From contig NZ_JBBCMA010000006.1 in assembly GCF_037152535.1 (NCBI RefSeq), positions 1 through 64,000 on the forward strand: 64,000 nt of DNA, read 5' to 3'. Position numbers and translations under genes: made by a program. The DNA comes from Leclercia sp. AS011 (GTDB taxonomy: Bacteria > Pseudomonadota > Gammaproteobacteria > Enterobacterales > Enterobacteriaceae). The notes under the pieces are model-generated. The model saw nothing but the letters and a program-made list of their open reading frames with translations, had not been told where the DNA came from and ran no database searches. Each line of letters opens with the position of its first letter. Position 1 is the first letter of the stretch. Shown piece after piece: positions 40,796 to 54,860 of this stretch.

Positions 40796-42052
40796 TTATT
40801 CCCCCTGACGCTGGTAGTCGTTACGCTGCGCGTTGGCGCGGCGTTGGTCCATGATGTCACCATCGTTTGAAGAAGAGGTGGTATTTGCGCTGGAGTTGCC
40901 TGTAGACGCCGGTGGCAGGCGCAGCAGGTTATTCGCTCCGCTGGTGTCATTCTTCGCGCCAGCGGCGTTACCGCCTTTCAGCATCTGATCCAGTGGCAGA
41001 ACCATCAGGTTGCCATTTTTGCTGTCATTCACCAGTACCTTACGGGTATGGCTCAGCACCTTCTCCATGGTCTCGATATAGAGACGCTCGCGGGTGATTT
41101 CCGGTGCGGCTTTATATTCAGGCAGCAGCTTCGCAAAACGCGCCACTTCACCCTGAGCTTCGAGGATGGTCTGAGTCTTGTAGGCGCGCGCCTCTTCGAG
41201 GATACGCTGTGCCTGACCGTTTGCACGCGGCTGAACTTCGTTGATGTACGCTTCCGCTTCACGGATGTACTGCTGTTCGTTTTCACGGGCAGCAATCGCA
41301 TCGTCAAACGCCGCTTTCACCTCTTCCGGCGGACGAGCAGCCTGGAAGTTGACGTCCAGCAGGGTGATACCCATGTTGTATGGACGGATGGTCTCTTCCA
41401 GCTCGCGCTGGGTATCGCTACGAATAACGGTACGACCTTCGGTCAGAATACGGTCCATGGTGTATTTACCGATCACGCCACGCAGGGCGCTGTCGGTAGC
41501 CTGACGCAGGCTGTCATCGGCACTGGTCACGCTAAACAGATAGTGCTGTGGATCGGTCACGCGATACTGCACGTTCATCTCAACGCGCACGACGTTTTCA
41601 TCGGACGTCAGCATCACGCCGGACGCCGCCAGTTCACGCACCGACTCAACGTTCACCGCAGTAACGTCATCGATAAAGGTTGGTTTCCAGTTCAGGCCTG
41701 GCTCAACCAGATGGCTGAATTTACCAAAACGGGTGACAACACCACGCTCGGCTTCTTTGATAGTGTAGAACCCGCTGGCAGCCCAGATAATCACGGCTGC
41801 CGCCGCAACAATGCCGACCACACGACCGCCCATATGAGGACGTGGCCCCTGACCCGTACCGCCGCCAGTGCCTTTACCACCGCCAAGACCGCCCAGCTTT
41901 TTACTCAGCTTGCGGAAGATATCATCCAGATCGGGTGGCCCCTGCTCGCGACCACCTTTGTTGCCATTTCCCCCGGAGTTGCCGCCTTGATTATTGCTGC
42001 TCCCCCACGGGTCGCGGTCTTGTCCGTTATTACCGGGCTGATTCCACGCCAT
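40796..42052 (-). CDS. hflK: FtsH protease modulator HflK
   Basis: The partner of HflC (418 residues). It has a Gly/Asn-rich cytoplasmic N-terminus (MAWNQPGNNGQDRDPWGSS...), one TM helix at about 80-97 (VVGIVAAAAVIIWAASGFY), a periplasmic SPFH domain with the YTIKEAERGVVTRFGKF start, and a Ser/Asn-rich tail. It is 114 bp after hflX in the hfq-hflX-hflKC cluster. Confidence 0.97.
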   Translation of the reverse strand: MAWNQPGNNGQDRDPWGSSNNQGGNSGGNGNKGGREQGPPDLDDIFRKLSKKLGGLGGGKGTGGGTGQGPRPHMGGRVVGIVAAAAVIIWAASGFYTIKEAERGVVTRFGKFSHLVEPGLNWKPTFIDDVTAVNVESVRELAASGVMLTSDENVVRVEMNVQYRVTDPQHYLFSVTSADDSLRQATDSALRGVIGKYTMDRILTEGRTVIRSDTQRELEETIRPYNMGITLLDVNFQAARPPEEVKAAFDDAIAARENEQQYIREAEAYINEVQPRANGQAQRILEEARAYKTQTILEAQGEVARFAKLLPEYKAAPEITRERLYIETMEKVLSHTRKVLVNDSKNGNLMVLPLDQMLKGGNAAGAKNDTSGANNLLRLPPASTGNSSANTTSSSNDGDIMDQRRANAQRNDYQRQGE

Positions 42053-42166
42053 GTATGTGCTCCATATTTGTTATGCGGTGATATACCTTCAAACGCCTGC
42101 ATGCCGAAGCATCCATGACGATTTGGGTATCCCAAAGGGAAAAACCTTCAGGCATCTCCTTTCCGG

Positions 42167-43447
42167 TCAGACGACGTAGTCGACCAGCGCAGGTTCTTGT
42201 TTACAGAGGCGACGCCAGTCAACGATCGGCATACGCACCTGCATCCCCACGCTGCCGTCATCCTCCATCCACTCTTTTTCTATCGCCTGAAGCTGATAAA
42301 AACGGCTGCGCAGTCTGCCTTCCTCGGGTGGCAGACGCAGCGTGTGCTGAGCCACTTCACCGGAAAGACGTTCTGTTAAAGCCTGGAAAAGCAGTGGTAC
42401 ACCGACACCGGTCTGGGCAGAAAGCCAGACCCGAATCGGTATGTTCTCTTCATTCCTGTCGATACGCGGCTCGAAGCCATCGAGCATATCGATTTTGTTC
42501 ATCACCAGCAGCGTCGGGATCTCGTGCGCGTCAATTTCTTCCAGCACGATATTCACTGCATCAATGTTTTCCTGCAGACGTACATCCGCGGCGTCAATCA
42601 CGTGCAACAGCAACGTCGCCTGGCGGGTCTCCTGCAGGGTGGCTTTAAATGCGGCCACCAGATCGTGCGGCAAATGACGGATAAACCCAACGGTATCCGC
42701 CAGCACGGTTTCACCGACGTCCGTCACATCAATGCGGCGCAGCGTCGGATCCAGGGTCGCAAACAGCTGGTCTGCGGCATACACCTGGGCCTCAGTGATC
42801 TGGTTAAACAGGGTGGATTTACCGGCGTTGGTATAACCGACCAGCGACACTGTCGGAATGTCTGCTTTCTGTCGGGAGCGGCGCCCCTGCTCACGTTGCT
42901 TCTCAACTTTTTCCAGCCGGGAGAGGATCTGCGTTATACGGCCACGCAGCAAGCGACGGTCGGTTTCGAGCTGGGTTTCACCCGGGCCACGCAAACCAAT
43001 CCCGCCTTTCTGTCTTTCAAGGTGTGTCCAGCCGCGCACCAGGCGCGTCGCCAGATGGCGCAACTGCGCCAGCTCAACCTGCAATTTCCCTTCATGGGTA
43101 CGTGCACGTTGAGCAAAAATGTCTAAAATCAAACCCGTCCGATCGATCACACGGCATTCGCACAGACGTTCCAGGTTGCGTTCCTGGGCCGGAGTCAGGG
43201 CGTGATCAAAAAGCACGACCGATGCGCCAGTCGCTTTAACGGCATCCGCAATCTCTACTGCTTTACCTTCACCAACAAAATACTTTGGGTGCGGCGCTTT
43301 ACGGCTACCGGTAATCACCTGCATTGCTTCGACACCGGCGGAAGAGACCAGAGCTTCAAACTCCTGGAGATCTTCCATATCTTTGTCTTGCGAAAAATAG
43401 ATGTGTACCAGCACCGCCTGCTCACCGGCATCATAACGGTCAAACAA
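42167..43447 (-). CDS. hflX: Ribosome-splitting GTPase HflX
   Basis: An Obg-HflX family GTPase (426 residues) that dissociates stalled or heat-damaged 70S ribosomes. It has the N-terminal HflX ATP-binding domain ([24 protein letters not shown] and [24 protein letters not shown] segments) and the G domain with [18 protein letters not shown] and NKIDML. The start is taken as TTG at 43447, preceded by GAGAGG at 7 bases, giving [17 protein letters not shown] as in E. coli; the more distal TTG at 43462 overlaps that site. Confidence 0.95.
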   Translation of the reverse strand: MFDRYDAGEQAVLVHIYFSQDKDMEDLQEFEALVSSAGVEAMQVITGSRKAPHPKYFVGEGKAVEIADAVKATGASVVLFDHALTPAQERNLERLCECRVIDRTGLILDIFAQRARTHEGKLQVELAQLRHLATRLVRGWTHLERQKGGIGLRGPGETQLETDRRLLRGRITQILSRLEKVEKQREQGRRSRQKADIPTVSLVGYTNAGKSTLFNQITEAQVYAADQLFATLDPTLRRIDVTDVGETVLADTVGFIRHLPHDLVAAFKATLQETRQATLLLHVIDAADVRLQENIDAVNIVLEEIDAHEIPTLLVMNKIDMLDGFEPRIDRNEENIPIRVWLSAQTGVGVPLLFQALTERLSGEVAQHTLRLPPEEGRLRSRFYQLQAIEKEWMEDDGSVGMQVRMPIVDWRRLCKQEPALVDYVV

Positions 43448-43524
43448 GCGTAAACCTCTCAAAAAAGATCAGCGGGGAACGCAGAAAACCTGGCTCCCCG
43501 ATATGGAAATAACAGCCAGTAACC

Positions 43525-43845
<321 letters not shown>

Positions 43846-43918
43846 TTATATGCTTGTTTTGTACTTAGAACCTTGCGATTCTGAAAAATTGCGCACGATA
43901 CGGCTTAATTGTACACAT

Positions 43919-44869
43919 TCAGTCTGCGATATCACCAACAACCTGTAATACATCATGTAACGCCTGTTGAGGCTTTTCACTGTCTAACCAGTGAACACCG
44001 TCCCAACCGCGCAACCAGGTTATCTGGCGTTTCGCCAACTGTCTCGTGGCGCAAATACCTCGATAAACCATTTCATCATGTGAAATCTCACCTTCAATGT
44101 ATGACCACATCTGGCGATAACCCACACAACGAATGGAAGGCATATCCGTATGCAAATCTCCACGGGCAAATAGCGCCCGCACTTCTGCTTCAAAATCTGA
44201 AGCTAACATCTGATGAAAACGCTGCTCAATTCGCTGATGGAGCAGTTCACGGCTCGCCGGGGCGATGGCGAACTGATGCACCTGATACGGCAGAGCCTCT
44301 CCTGACGTTTGCGTCAGTTCCGTTAAAGTTTTACCCGAAATGAAAAAAACTTCCAGTGCCCGGGAAAGCCTTTGCGGATCATTTGGATGAATACGTGCTG
44401 CGGCAACCGGATCGATTTCCGCCAGTTGCTCATGCAACGCACCCCATCCCTGCTCTGCCGCCTGTTGCTCAATCTTTGCTCTTACCGCCGGGTCAGCCGA
44501 GGGTAACGGCGACAACCCTTCCAGTAAGGCCTTGAAATAGAGCATTGTTCCACCCACTAACAGGGGGATACGTCCTGCTGCGGTGATTTCTGCCATCTGT
44601 GCCAGCGCATCGCGACGAAAATCTGCCGCCGAGTAAGCCTGCGCCGGGTCAAGAATGTCGAGTAATCGGTGCGGTGCCGCGCGTAATTCTTCCGCGTTAG
44701 GCTTTGCCGTACCAATATCCATCCCCTGATAAATAAGGGCGGAATCAACGCTAATCAACTCTACTGGCAAAACTTTACGTAACTCAATGGCTAACGCGGT
44801 TTTACCGGAGGCCGTTGGCCCCATCAAAAATATCGCCTTAGGCAGGCTGGTATTACTCAAGTCACTCAT
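43919..44869 (-). CDS. miaA: tRNA dimethylallyltransferase MiaA
   Basis: This enzyme adds a dimethylallyl group to A37 of tRNAs that read UNN codons (316 residues). The P-loop is [18 protein letters not shown]; the [16 protein letters not shown] and [18 protein letters not shown] segments bind tRNA and substrate. It overlaps mutL by 8 bp and is followed by hfq. In E. coli it is part of the amiB-mutL-miaA-hfq superoperon with many internal promoters. Confidence 0.97.
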   Translation of the reverse strand: MSDLSNTSLPKAIFLMGPTASGKTALAIELRKVLPVELISVDSALIYQGMDIGTAKPNAEELRAAPHRLLDILDPAQAYSAADFRRDALAQMAEITAAGRIPLLVGGTMLYFKALLEGLSPLPSADPAVRAKIEQQAAEQGWGALHEQLAEIDPVAAARIHPNDPQRLSRALEVFFISGKTLTELTQTSGEALPYQVHQFAIAPASRELLHQRIEQRFHQMLASDFEAEVRALFARGDLHTDMPSIRCVGYRQMWSYIEGEISHDEMVYRGICATRQLAKRQITWLRGWDGVHWLDSEKPQQALHDVLQVVGDIAD

Positions 44870-46709
44870 TTTTCAGGGCGTTCTTAGCCGTTTGTAGATC
44901 TACAGGTTGCAACAAACCGCCCGGCGGGGCTTTCACCAGCTGCGGACAAAGGCGTTCAACCTCCGCCAGCACCGTGATCGCCTGCGCCATACTCCACGTA
45001 GAATGTTCGCTGGCCAGTTGGCGGGCGATCCACTGCGCGGTGTTGGCGGCATCAAACGTCGTTTGTTGCGCCAGGTAGCCTATCAGTTCAGGAATCAAGT
45101 TTTGTAAATTTTGTTGGCGTAAGGGTAAAGGCACCGCCCGAAGCGTGACATGGTGCGCTTCGGTCACCACTTCGATGCCCATTTCAGCCAGCGCCTTTTG
45201 ATGGCGCTGGATGACCTGCGTCTCCTGCGCCGAGATTTTTATCCGCACCGGGATCAGCAGCGGCTGGGCGCAGGCCTGATGTGGACCGGGCGCAAGCTGC
45301 GCCTGTTTTAACCAGCGTTCGGCCACCGGCAGGGATAGCAGCGCCAGCTGACCGTCACGCTCCAGCAGGGCGGCATCCGGCGAGACGATAGTCAGTACCC
45401 GACCAAAGCTCTGGCTATGCCCCTCCAGCGTAGAGGCCGCAGGCGCCACCTCTTCTGTTTTCTGCGCCGGAGCCGGGGTATCCAGTAGCGTGCGATAGAC
45501 CGCGCCCGCCTGCTTCTGATAGCCGGGCTGGGCATGGGGATAGCTGGCCCCCGACGCACGCGGAGCTGAACCGCCGGATGCAAAGCGCGGTGCGGTGGGT
45601 TCGCGGGCGACAGCCGGTTCAGCAAACTGGTTTCTGCCCGCCGCAACGCGGTTCTCCGGAATCGGACGCGGCGCGGGCTCGACGTCACTCAACGGCAGGG
45701 TCGGCTCGGCCTGCTGCTGCAATACGCTCAGCACGCCCTGGTAGATAAAGTCATGCACCAGCCGCGACTGATGAAAACGTACTTCATGCTTCGCCGGATG
45801 GACATTCACATCCACCTGATGCGGGTCGATCTCCAGATACAGCACGAAAGCGGGCTGTTCTCCGGCACCGAGTTTATCCTCGCACGCCTGGCGGATCGCA
45901 TGGTTGATCAGACGGTCACGCATCATGCGCCCGTTCACGTAGCAATACTGGATCTCAGCAAAAGCCGCGCTGCTCGCTTTTGGATCCGCCACCCAGCCGC
46001 GCAGGGTCAGATCGCCATGCTGCCACTCGATGACCAGCGCCTGTTCCAGAAATGACGTACCGCAGATGCTGCCCAGGCGGCGCTCTTTCTGTCCACCCTG
46101 CGCCACGGCGCGGTACTGGCGCATCATCTTGCCGTTATGGCTCAGGTTGATGGTGACATCGAAACGCGCCAGCGCGATGCGGCGAATAATTTCGTCGATA
46201 TGGCCGAATTCGGTTTTCTCGGTGCGCATAAACTTGCGCCGCGCGGGGGTGTTGTAGAAGAGATCCAGTACTTCCAGCGTGGTGCCCACCGGGTGCGCAG
46301 CGGGTTTCACCGTCACGTCCATGTCCCGGCCTTCGGCGTAAGCCTGCCAGGCTTCAGGCTGTTCTGCAGTGCGGGAGGTGAGCGTTAAGCGGGAGACGGA
46401 GCTGATACTGGCCAGCGCTTCGCCGCGAAAACCGAGGCTGATAATGGCTTCGAGATCGTCGAGAGAGGCGATTTTGCTGGTGGCGTGACGCGCCAGCGCC
46501 AGTGCCAGTTCCTCTTTTTTGATGCCGCAGCCGTTATCACGGATCCGAATGAGTTTCGCGCCGCCGCGTTCAATATCAATGTCGATGCGGGTCGCGCCCG
46601 CATCGAGACTGTTCTCCACCAGCTCTTTCACTACCGACGCAGGTCGCTCCACCACCTCACCGGCGGCGATTTGGTTCGCAAGCTGCGGCGGCAGAACCTG
46701 AATCGGCAT
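44862..46709 (-). CDS. mutL: DNA mismatch repair protein MutL
   Basis: A GHKL ATPase (615 residues) that links MutS recognition to MutH incision. It has N-terminal ATPase motifs [19 protein letters not shown] and [10 protein letters not shown], a Pro-rich linker (about 335-430), and a C-terminal dimerisation domain. The metal-dependent endonuclease motif DQHAxxER is absent, as expected in species that use MutH. It is 9 bp after amiB and overlaps miaA. Confidence 0.98.
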   Translation of the reverse strand: MPIQVLPPQLANQIAAGEVVERPASVVKELVENSLDAGATRIDIDIERGGAKLIRIRDNGCGIKKEELALALARHATSKIASLDDLEAIISLGFRGEALASISSVSRLTLTSRTAEQPEAWQAYAEGRDMDVTVKPAAHPVGTTLEVLDLFYNTPARRKFMRTEKTEFGHIDEIIRRIALARFDVTINLSHNGKMMRQYRAVAQGGQKERRLGSICGTSFLEQALVIEWQHGDLTLRGWVADPKASSAAFAEIQYCYVNGRMMRDRLINHAIRQACEDKLGAGEQPAFVLYLEIDPHQVDVNVHPAKHEVRFHQSRLVHDFIYQGVLSVLQQQAEPTLPLSDVEPAPRPIPENRVAAGRNQFAEPAVAREPTAPRFASGGSAPRASGASYPHAQPGYQKQAGAVYRTLLDTPAPAQKTEEVAPAASTLEGHSQSFGRVLTIVSPDAALLERDGQLALLSLPVAERWLKQAQLAPGPHQACAQPLLIPVRIKISAQETQVIQRHQKALAEMGIEVVTEAHHVTLRAVPLPLRQQNLQNLIPELIGYLAQQTTFDAANTAQWIARQLASEHSTWSMAQAITVLAEVERLCPQLVKAPPGGLLQPVDLQTAKNALKNE

Positions 46710-46718
46710 GAAATCTCC

Positions 46719-48053
46719 TTAGTTGGTCGAGGTCGACTCGCCCGGTAAGACGGCGCTGGCAGTCTGACCCGCGCCACCCTGCGGTGCAGACTGGAGCGGA
46801 TGCGTATCAAAATAGTTGCGCAGGCCTTTGTAGATCGCTTCGGCAATCTGCTGCTGGTAATTGTCGCTGCCCAGCAGGCGCTCTTCGCCGTTATTACTGA
46901 TAAAGCCCGTTTCCACCAGAATGGACGGGATATCCGGCGAACGCAGCACGCCCAGGCTGGCATGTTCCGGGCGGCGCTTGTGCAGGGAACCGACGCTTTG
47001 CAGCTGATTCAGGACGTTAGTCGCCACATCATACCCGACACGCTGGGAATGGCCGAACTGTAAATCCAGTACCGCCTGGCTCAGGTAGGGATCCGACTGG
47101 CTGTTCGCCAATACGTCACCTGCCCCGCCTAACAACTCGGATTGCTTTTCATGTTCCTCAAGCCAGTTTGCCATTTCGCTGTTAGCACGACGGTTGGACA
47201 GCACCCATACGGATGCCCCCGTCGCGTTGCGGTTAGGAGCCGCATCGGCATGCACAGAGACGAGGAAATTAGCGTTCTGCTGGCGTGCCACGTCAGAACG
47301 GCCCATGACCGAGATAAAATAATCGCCGTCGCGGGTTAACACGCCTTTAAACATCGGGTCGTCGTTCAGCAAGGTCCGCAGCTTACGGGCAATGGCGATG
47401 GTCACGTTCTTCTCACGTGTACCGCCCGGCCCGATGGCACCGGGATCATCGCCACCGTGTCCGGCATCAATCGCAATAATGACTTTATCGCCGTTAGCCT
47501 GGCGCGCCTGCACCGCCGGACGGGTCACCGTGTTGCTGCTGGTGACGCTGGTAATACGATCGCTGCCGGATTTAAACGGATTGCGGGCCGGCTCTGAAGG
47601 GCGCGGCGCAATAACCGGCGTTTCCACCCGCTTCGCCACCACTGGCGGCGGCGGAGGTGGCGGTGGTGCGTCGGCGTTGATGGTGAAGATCACCATATAG
47701 TTCGCGCCGTTCTGCTGCTTCACCGCCCGGGTCTTGCCGTTCTGCGTTAAATCGACCACCAGACGCAGGGACTGATCGTCTTTCGGCGTACCGGAACGAA
47801 TGCTGTGCACCAGGTTGTTGCCGCTGAACTGGAGCGGCAGCCCCTTGATAACACCGGTCTGTTTAATATCCAGCGCGACGCTGCGTTTATCGTCCTGCGA
47901 AAACGCGTATTCAGGATCGCCCATAAAGCTGAAGGTGATCCTGGCCTGACTGTCGCCGTTGGATACCTGAATATCGGACAAGGTTGCCGCCCCGGCCTGT
48001 GCACAAAACAGCACCGTTGCAGCCATCAACCAACTCTTAACGCGATTAATCAT
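46719..48053 (-). CDS. amiB: N-acetylmuramoyl-L-alanine amidase AmiB
   Basis: A periplasmic septum-splitting zinc amidase (444 residues) activated by EnvC. It has a signal peptide ([22 protein letters not shown]), an AMIN septal-targeting domain (about 25-130), a Pro-rich linker with seven consecutive prolines, and an Amidase_3 domain with [16 protein letters not shown], the [14 protein letters not shown] segment and [10 protein letters not shown] near the C-terminus. It is the gene after tsaE and is followed by mutL. Confidence 0.97.
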   Translation of the reverse strand: MINRVKSWLMAATVLFCAQAGAATLSDIQVSNGDSQARITFSFMGDPEYAFSQDDKRSVALDIKQTGVIKGLPLQFSGNNLVHSIRSGTPKDDQSLRLVVDLTQNGKTRAVKQQNGANYMVIFTINADAPPPPPPPPVVAKRVETPVIAPRPSEPARNPFKSGSDRITSVTSSNTVTRPAVQARQANGDKVIIAIDAGHGGDDPGAIGPGGTREKNVTIAIARKLRTLLNDDPMFKGVLTRDGDYFISVMGRSDVARQQNANFLVSVHADAAPNRNATGASVWVLSNRRANSEMANWLEEHEKQSELLGGAGDVLANSQSDPYLSQAVLDLQFGHSQRVGYDVATNVLNQLQSVGSLHKRRPEHASLGVLRSPDIPSILVETGFISNNGEERLLGSDNYQQQIAEAIYKGLRNYFDTHPLQSAPQGGAGQTASAVLPGESTSTN

Positions 48054-48069
48054 CCCGTTATCTCTTCTT

Positions 48070-50048
<1,979 letters not shown>

Positions 50049-50050
<2 letters not shown>

Positions 50051-51188
50051 GTCACAGCCCCTCGATCTCAATCAGTTAGCGCAAAACATTAAACAGTGGG
50101 GCGCTGAGCTTGGTTTTCAACACGTGGGTATCACCGATACCGATCTCTCTGCCAGTGAGCCAAAGCTCCAGGCATGGCTGGATAATCAATACCACGGCGA
50201 GATGGAGTGGATGGCGCGTCACGGCATGATGCGCGCCCGCCCGCATGAACTGTTGCCAGGGACCCTGCGCGTGATCAGCGTGCGTATGAACTACCTTCCC
50301 GCCCGGGCCGCCTTTGCCAGTACGCTAAAAGACCCGACGCTGGGCTATGTCAGCCGTTATGCGCTGGGACGTGATTATCATAAATTGTTGCGTAACCGGC
50401 TCAAAAAACTCGGGGAAATGATCCAGCAGCAATGCGCCACGCTGAATTTTAGACCCTTTGTCGATTCCGCGCCTCTCCTTGAACGCCCGCTGGCGGAAAA
50501 AGCCGGGCTTGGCTGGACAGGTAAGCACTCACTTATCCTCAGCCGCGACGCTGGCTCCTTCTTCTTCCTCGGTGAACTGCTGATCGATCTCCCTCTGCCG
50601 GTGGATAAGCCGGTCGAGGACGGCTGCGGGCGCTGTGTGGCCTGCATGACCATCTGCCCCACCGGCGCCATCGTTGAGCCTTACACCGTCGATGCCCGCC
50701 GCTGCATCTCCTATCTGACTATCGAACTTGAAGGGGCGATCCCGGAAGAGTTTCGGCCGTTAATCGGCAATCGTATTTATGGCTGCGATGATTGTCAGCT
50801 GATCTGCCCGTGGAACCGTTATTCACAGTTAACGGACGAGGACGACTTTAGCCCGCGCAAGGCCCTGCATGCCCCGCCGCTCATTGAGCTGTTTGCCTGG
50901 AGCGAGGCCTGGTTTCTGAAAGTCACAGAGGGATCGGCGATTCGCCGCATCGGGCATCTGCGCTGGCTGCGAAATATCGCGGTCGCGCTGGGAAATGCCC
51001 CCTGGGACGAAGCCAATCTTCAGGCTCTGGAAAGTCGCCGAGGTGAGCACCCACTTCTCGATGAACACATAGAGTGGGCGGTTGCGCAGCAAATCGCCAA
51101 ACGAAACGCCTGTGTTGTGGAGGTGCAATTACCGCAGAAAATCAGGCTGGTACGGGTGGTGGAAAAAGGGCTACCACGGGATGCATGA
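50049..51188 (+). CDS. queG: Epoxyqueuosine reductase QueG
   Basis: A cobalamin- and Fe-S-dependent enzyme (379 residues) that makes queuosine in the wobble position of GUN tRNAs. Two 4Fe-4S motifs are visible: CGRCVACMTICPTGAI and CDDCQLICPWN. The N-terminal DUF1730 region (MARHGMMRARPHELLPGTLRVI) binds cobalamin. The ATG at 50049 lies inside CATG and shares two bases with the nnr start on the other strand. Confidence 0.96.
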
Positions 51189-51458
51189 TGTTTCCACAGG
51201 CTGTGAATAAAATTTAAAAGCCCGAAGTACGCTGGGCCCGGCTACAGGTCAAGTGATCGACTTAACATTTTGAAATGAAATATTCTTTATATTTTTCAAT
51301 AAATTAGAAAGTTACTATTCATCAGGCGAAGTATCTGGATATTCCCAGAAAAAAGACAAAGCTGTGGATAAGTCTGTTAAGAAGAGTTTGTCAGAAATGA
51401 AACAAATCATCCCCGGCGGGGCTTTCCGCGGTGGATATCTGGAGGAGGAGAAAAAATT

Positions 51459-51534
<76 letters not shown>

Positions 51535-51570
51535 TTGGGTGGTGCGTATCTTGCGATACCTTTCAAATTT

Positions 51571-51646
<76 letters not shown>

Positions 51647-51693
51647 TTAATCTTCGTCTTTCAAGCCGCCACTGCGTTGGCTGCCTTCACTCA

Positions 51694-51725
51694 CCTTAGT
51701 CACTTACTTTAGTAAGCTCCTAAGG
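51694..51725 (-). other. Structured spacer hairpin in the tRNA-Gly precursor
   Basis: The 150-bp spacer between the first and second tRNA contains a nested hairpin: CCTTAG...CTAAGG outside and CTTACT-TT-AGTAAG inside. It would be released during tRNA maturation. Whether the fragment is stable or functional is unknown. Confidence 0.45.
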
Positions 51726-51796
51726 ATTCGTTCAGTTGCCGTCTTGTTGCAACTTGAAATCCTGCGATTGGTGGTCTTACTGCGCAGCGAAAGATT

Positions 51797-51872
<76 letters not shown>

Positions 51873-51921
51873 AAAATCTGTGCTGTCGTAACGATGAATT
51901 CTCTGTCGTTACGGGAGGCGC

Positions 51922-51949
51922 ATTATACGAGAAATCCTTTCTGCTGCAA
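51922..51949 (-). promoter_or_regulatory. Promoter of the tRNA-Gly cluster
   Basis: On the minus strand -35 TTGCAG and -10 TATAAT are 16 bp apart, followed by the GC-rich discriminator GCGCC, the hallmark of stringently (ppGpp) controlled stable-RNA promoters. Confidence 0.8.
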
Positions 51950-52037
51950 CCCCCCCAAAAGCGTTTTTTTATAAATTCAGTTCAAGTGCTGCAATATTCG
52001 TCACATTGCGCATTATTAAATCGTTTTAACCGCTTAA

Positions 52038-52062
52038 GCCCGACAAGCATGTCCTGCCGGGC
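52038..52062. repeat. REP-like palindrome after orn
   Basis: A GCCCG arm and a CCGGGC arm flank GACAAGCATGTC, itself an inverted repeat, just downstream of the orn stop codon. It is shorter than the other REP units here. Confidence 0.45.
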
Positions 52063-52069
52063 CTGCCGC

Positions 52070-52615
52070 TTATAGTTTAATAAAATGTTCGCGGTAGTAA
52101 GCCAGTTCCGCCACTGACTCGCGGATATCGTCCATCGCCTGGTGCGTGCCCTGCTTCTTAAAGCCGTCCAGCATCTCCGGCTTCCAGCGACGGGCCAGCT
52201 CTTTCAGGGTGCTGACATCGAGATAACGGTAGTGGAAATACGCTTCCAGCTCCGGCATGTACTTAAACAGGAAGCGGCGATCCTGGCCGATACTGTTGCC
52301 GCAGATTGGTGACTTGCCCTGCGGTACCCACTGTTTAAGAAACTCAATGGTGGCCAGTTCGGCTTCACGATCGCCAAGCTGACTGGCTTTAACGCGATCC
52401 ACCAGCCCGCTACCGGTGTGAGTGCGCACGTTCCAGTCGTCCATCAGTGCCAGCTGCTCGTCTGACTGATGCACGGCAATGGTCGGCCCTTCCGCCAGCA
52501 CATTCAGGTTCGCGTCGGTCACCAGCGTGGCGATCTCAATAATGCGATCGCGCTCGGGATCCAGGCCGGTCATCTCCAGATCGATCCAAATCAGATTGTT
52601 TTCATCTGCACTCAT
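52070..52615 (-). CDS. orn: Oligoribonuclease
   Basis: An essential DEDDh 3'-5' exonuclease (181 residues) that degrades 2-5-nt RNA and linear c-di-GMP product pGpG. Exo motifs are [22 protein letters not shown] and [10 protein letters not shown]. The ATG at 52615 gives [12 protein letters not shown] as in E. coli. It is divergent from rsgA. Confidence 0.97.
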   Translation of the reverse strand: MSADENNLIWIDLEMTGLDPERDRIIEIATLVTDANLNVLAEGPTIAVHQSDEQLALMDDWNVRTHTGSGLVDRVKASQLGDREAELATIEFLKQWVPQGKSPICGNSIGQDRRFLFKYMPELEAYFHYRYLDVSTLKELARRWKPEMLDGFKKQGTHQAMDDIRESVAELAYYREHFIKL

Positions 52616-52722
52616 GTTATTTTCCACCCTTCTCGTATAACCGGCCGTGGCAGGTTAACTAGTATTAATTAGTGTGTATCATAGAGGTTTTGCCCAATAT
52701 GGGCGACCAGGAGCCAGCACGA

Positions 52723-53775
52723 TTGAGTAAAAATAAACTCTCCAAAGGGCAGCAGCGCCGCGTGAAAGCCAATCACCAGCGCCGTCTTACAACCACTTCG
52801 GAGAAGGTCGATTATGACGACAACCTGTTTGGCGAGCCCGCAGAAGGCATCGTGATTAGCCGCTTCGGTATGCATGCCGATGTGGAATCAGGCGATGGCG
52901 ACGTTCACCGCTGCAATATCCGCCGCACTATTCGCTCGCTGGTGACCGGTGACCGTGTGGTATGGCGTCCGGGTAAAGCCGCAGCAGAAGGCGTAACGGT
53001 GAAGGGTATCGTTGAAGCCGTGCATGAGCGCACGTCGGTTCTGACGCGCCCCGACTTCTACGACGGCGTAAAACCTATTGCCGCCAATATCGATCAGATC
53101 GTCATTGTCTCGGCGATCCTGCCCGAGCTGTCGCTGAATATCATCGACCGTTATCTCGTCGCCTGTGAAACCCTGCAGGTTGAACCGCTGATTGTCCTGA
53201 ACAAGATCGATCTGCTCGATGGCGAAGGCATGGACTTCGTTAATGAGCAGATGGATATTTATCGCAAGATTGGCTATCGCGTGCTGATGGTCTCGAGCCG
53301 GACGCAGAATGGCCTGAAGCCGCTCGAAGAGGCATTGACCGATCGCATCAGCATTTTTGCCGGTCAGTCCGGCGTGGGTAAATCCAGCCTGCTGAACAAC
53401 CTGCTCGGTCTGCAGCAGGAGATCCTGACCAACGATGTCTCTGACAACTCCGGTCTGGGTCAGCACACCACCACCGCCTCGCGTCTGTATCACTTCCCGC
53501 ACGGCGGCGATGTGATCGACTCCCCGGGGGTGCGTGAATTTGGCCTGTGGCATCTCGAACCCGATCAAATCTTTAACGGCTTTGTCGAATTCCTCGACTA
53601 TTTAGGCGCCTGTAAATACCGCGACTGTAAGCACGATAACGACCCTGGCTGCGCCATTCGTGCCGCGGTTGAAAACGGTGAAATTGCAGAAACCCGTTTT
53701 GCCAACTATCACCATATTCTTGACAGCATGGCGCAGGTAAAAACGCGTAAAAGCTTTTCTGAATCTGGTGACTGA
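52723..53775 (+). CDS. rsgA: Small-subunit biogenesis GTPase RsgA
   Basis: A circularly permuted GTPase (350 residues) that checks late 30S assembly and releases RbfA. It has a basic N-terminus ([19 protein letters not shown]), an OB fold (residues about 45-105), the G domain in the order [23 protein letters not shown], and a C-terminal zinc finger ([14 protein letters not shown]). The start is TTG at 52723 behind CAGGAG, giving the E. coli N-terminus; the in-frame ATG at 52672 lies in the intergenic region. Confidence 0.95.
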   Translation: MSKNKLSKGQQRRVKANHQRRLTTTSEKVDYDDNLFGEPAEGIVISRFGMHADVESGDGDVHRCNIRRTIRSLVTGDRVVWRPGKAAAEGVTVKGIVEAVHERTSVLTRPDFYDGVKPIAANIDQIVIVSAILPELSLNIIDRYLVACETLQVEPLIVLNKIDLLDGEGMDFVNEQMDIYRKIGYRVLMVSSRTQNGLKPLEEALTDRISIFAGQSGVGKSSLLNNLLGLQQEILTNDVSDNSGLGQHTTTASRLYHFPHGGDVIDSPGVREFGLWHLEPDQIFNGFVEFLDYLGACKYRDCKHDNDPGCAIRAAVENGEIAETRFANYHHILDSMAQVKTRKSFSESGD

Positions 53776-53819
53776 CAACTAAGCTAAGCGTCGCTAAAAT
53801 CGTCCCCCTTTTTTCAGGT

Positions 53820-53840
53820 TCCGGCTGTCTGACAGCCGGA
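53820..53840. repeat. Perfect palindrome upstream of psd
   Basis: TCCGGCTGTC and GACAGCCGGA flank a single T, 36 bp before the psd start. No T-tract follows on the plus strand, although a T-run precedes it. It may be a rsgA mRNA-end hairpin or an operator. Confidence 0.4.
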
Positions 53841-53875
53841 TCAGGAACGACAAAAACAATGGCCTGGAGGCTACC

Positions 53876-54844
53876 TTGTTAAACTCATTTAAACTTTCGC
53901 TTCAATACATTCTGCCAAAACTGTGGCTCACTCGCCTGGCGGGCTGGGGCGCGAGCAAACGAGCGGGCTGGCTGACCAAGCTGGTGATCGATCTGTTCGT
54001 GAAATACTACAAGGTCGATATGCGGGAAGCGCAGAAGCCAGACACCGCCAGCTACCGCACCTTCAACGATTTCTTTGTGCGTGCGCTGCGCGATGAAGTC
54101 CGCCCGCTGAATACCGACCCGAACGTGTTGGTGATGCCTGCTGACGGCGTAATCAGCCAACTGGGCTCAATCGAAAACGATAAGATCCTGCAGGCTAAAG
54201 GCCACAACTACAGCCTGGAAGCCCTGCTGGCAGGTAACTACCTGATGGCGGATCTGTTCCGCAATGGCTCCTTTGCCACCACCTACCTGTCACCACGCGA
54301 CTATCACCGCGTGCATATGCCGTGTAACGGCATTCTGCGGGAGATGATCTACGTGCCGGGCGATCTGTTCTCGGTAAACCACCTGACCGCGCAAAACGTG
54401 CCGAACCTTTTCGCCCGTAACGAGCGCGTTATCTGCCTGTTCGACACCGAGTTTGGCCCAATGGCGCAGATTCTGGTGGGTGCTACCATTGTTGGCAGCA
54501 TTGAGACCGTCTGGGCCGGCACCATCACCCCGCCGCGCGAAGGCGTGATCAAACGCTGGACCTGGCCTGCTGGTGAAAGCGAAGGTTCCGTAGCGCTGCT
54601 GAAGGGCCAGGAGATGGGCCGCTTCAAGCTCGGCTCCACCGTCATTAACCTGTTTGCTCCGGGTAAAGTGCAGCTGGTTGAGCAGCTCGAAAGTCTGTCC
54701 GTCACCAAACTCGGCCAGCCGCTGGCAGTGTCGACTGAGCCCTTCGTGACAACGGACGCAGAGCCTGCCCCGCTGTCTGCAGAAGAGATCACTGCCGAAC
54801 TCGACGCCAGCCCGCTGGTTGATGACAAAAAAGACGAAAGCTAA
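53876..54844 (+). CDS. psd: Phosphatidylserine decarboxylase proenzyme
   Basis: This membrane-associated pyruvoyl enzyme (322 residues) makes phosphatidylethanolamine. The proenzyme cuts itself at the LGST motif ([11 protein letters not shown], Ser254), turning the serine into the pyruvoyl group of the small subunit. Catalytic Asp/His lie in MPADGVISQ and [15 protein letters not shown]. It starts with TTG at 53876 behind GGAGG at 5 bases. It is followed by mscM after 16 bp, as in the K-12 psd-mscM operon. Confidence 0.97.
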   Translation: MLNSFKLSLQYILPKLWLTRLAGWGASKRAGWLTKLVIDLFVKYYKVDMREAQKPDTASYRTFNDFFVRALRDEVRPLNTDPNVLVMPADGVISQLGSIENDKILQAKGHNYSLEALLAGNYLMADLFRNGSFATTYLSPRDYHRVHMPCNGILREMIYVPGDLFSVNHLTAQNVPNLFARNERVICLFDTEFGPMAQILVGATIVGSIETVWAGTITPPREGVIKRWTWPAGESEGSVALLKGQEMGRFKLGSTVINLFAPGKVQLVEQLESLSVTKLGQPLAVSTEPFVTTDAEPAPLSAEEITAELDASPLVDDKKDES

Positions 54845-54860
54845 GCAAAGGTAAACTGAC

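Noticed and set aside
46719..48053. Seven-proline run in AmiB as a possible frameshift
   Set aside because: The reading frame is intact through the linker and both flanking domains are complete.
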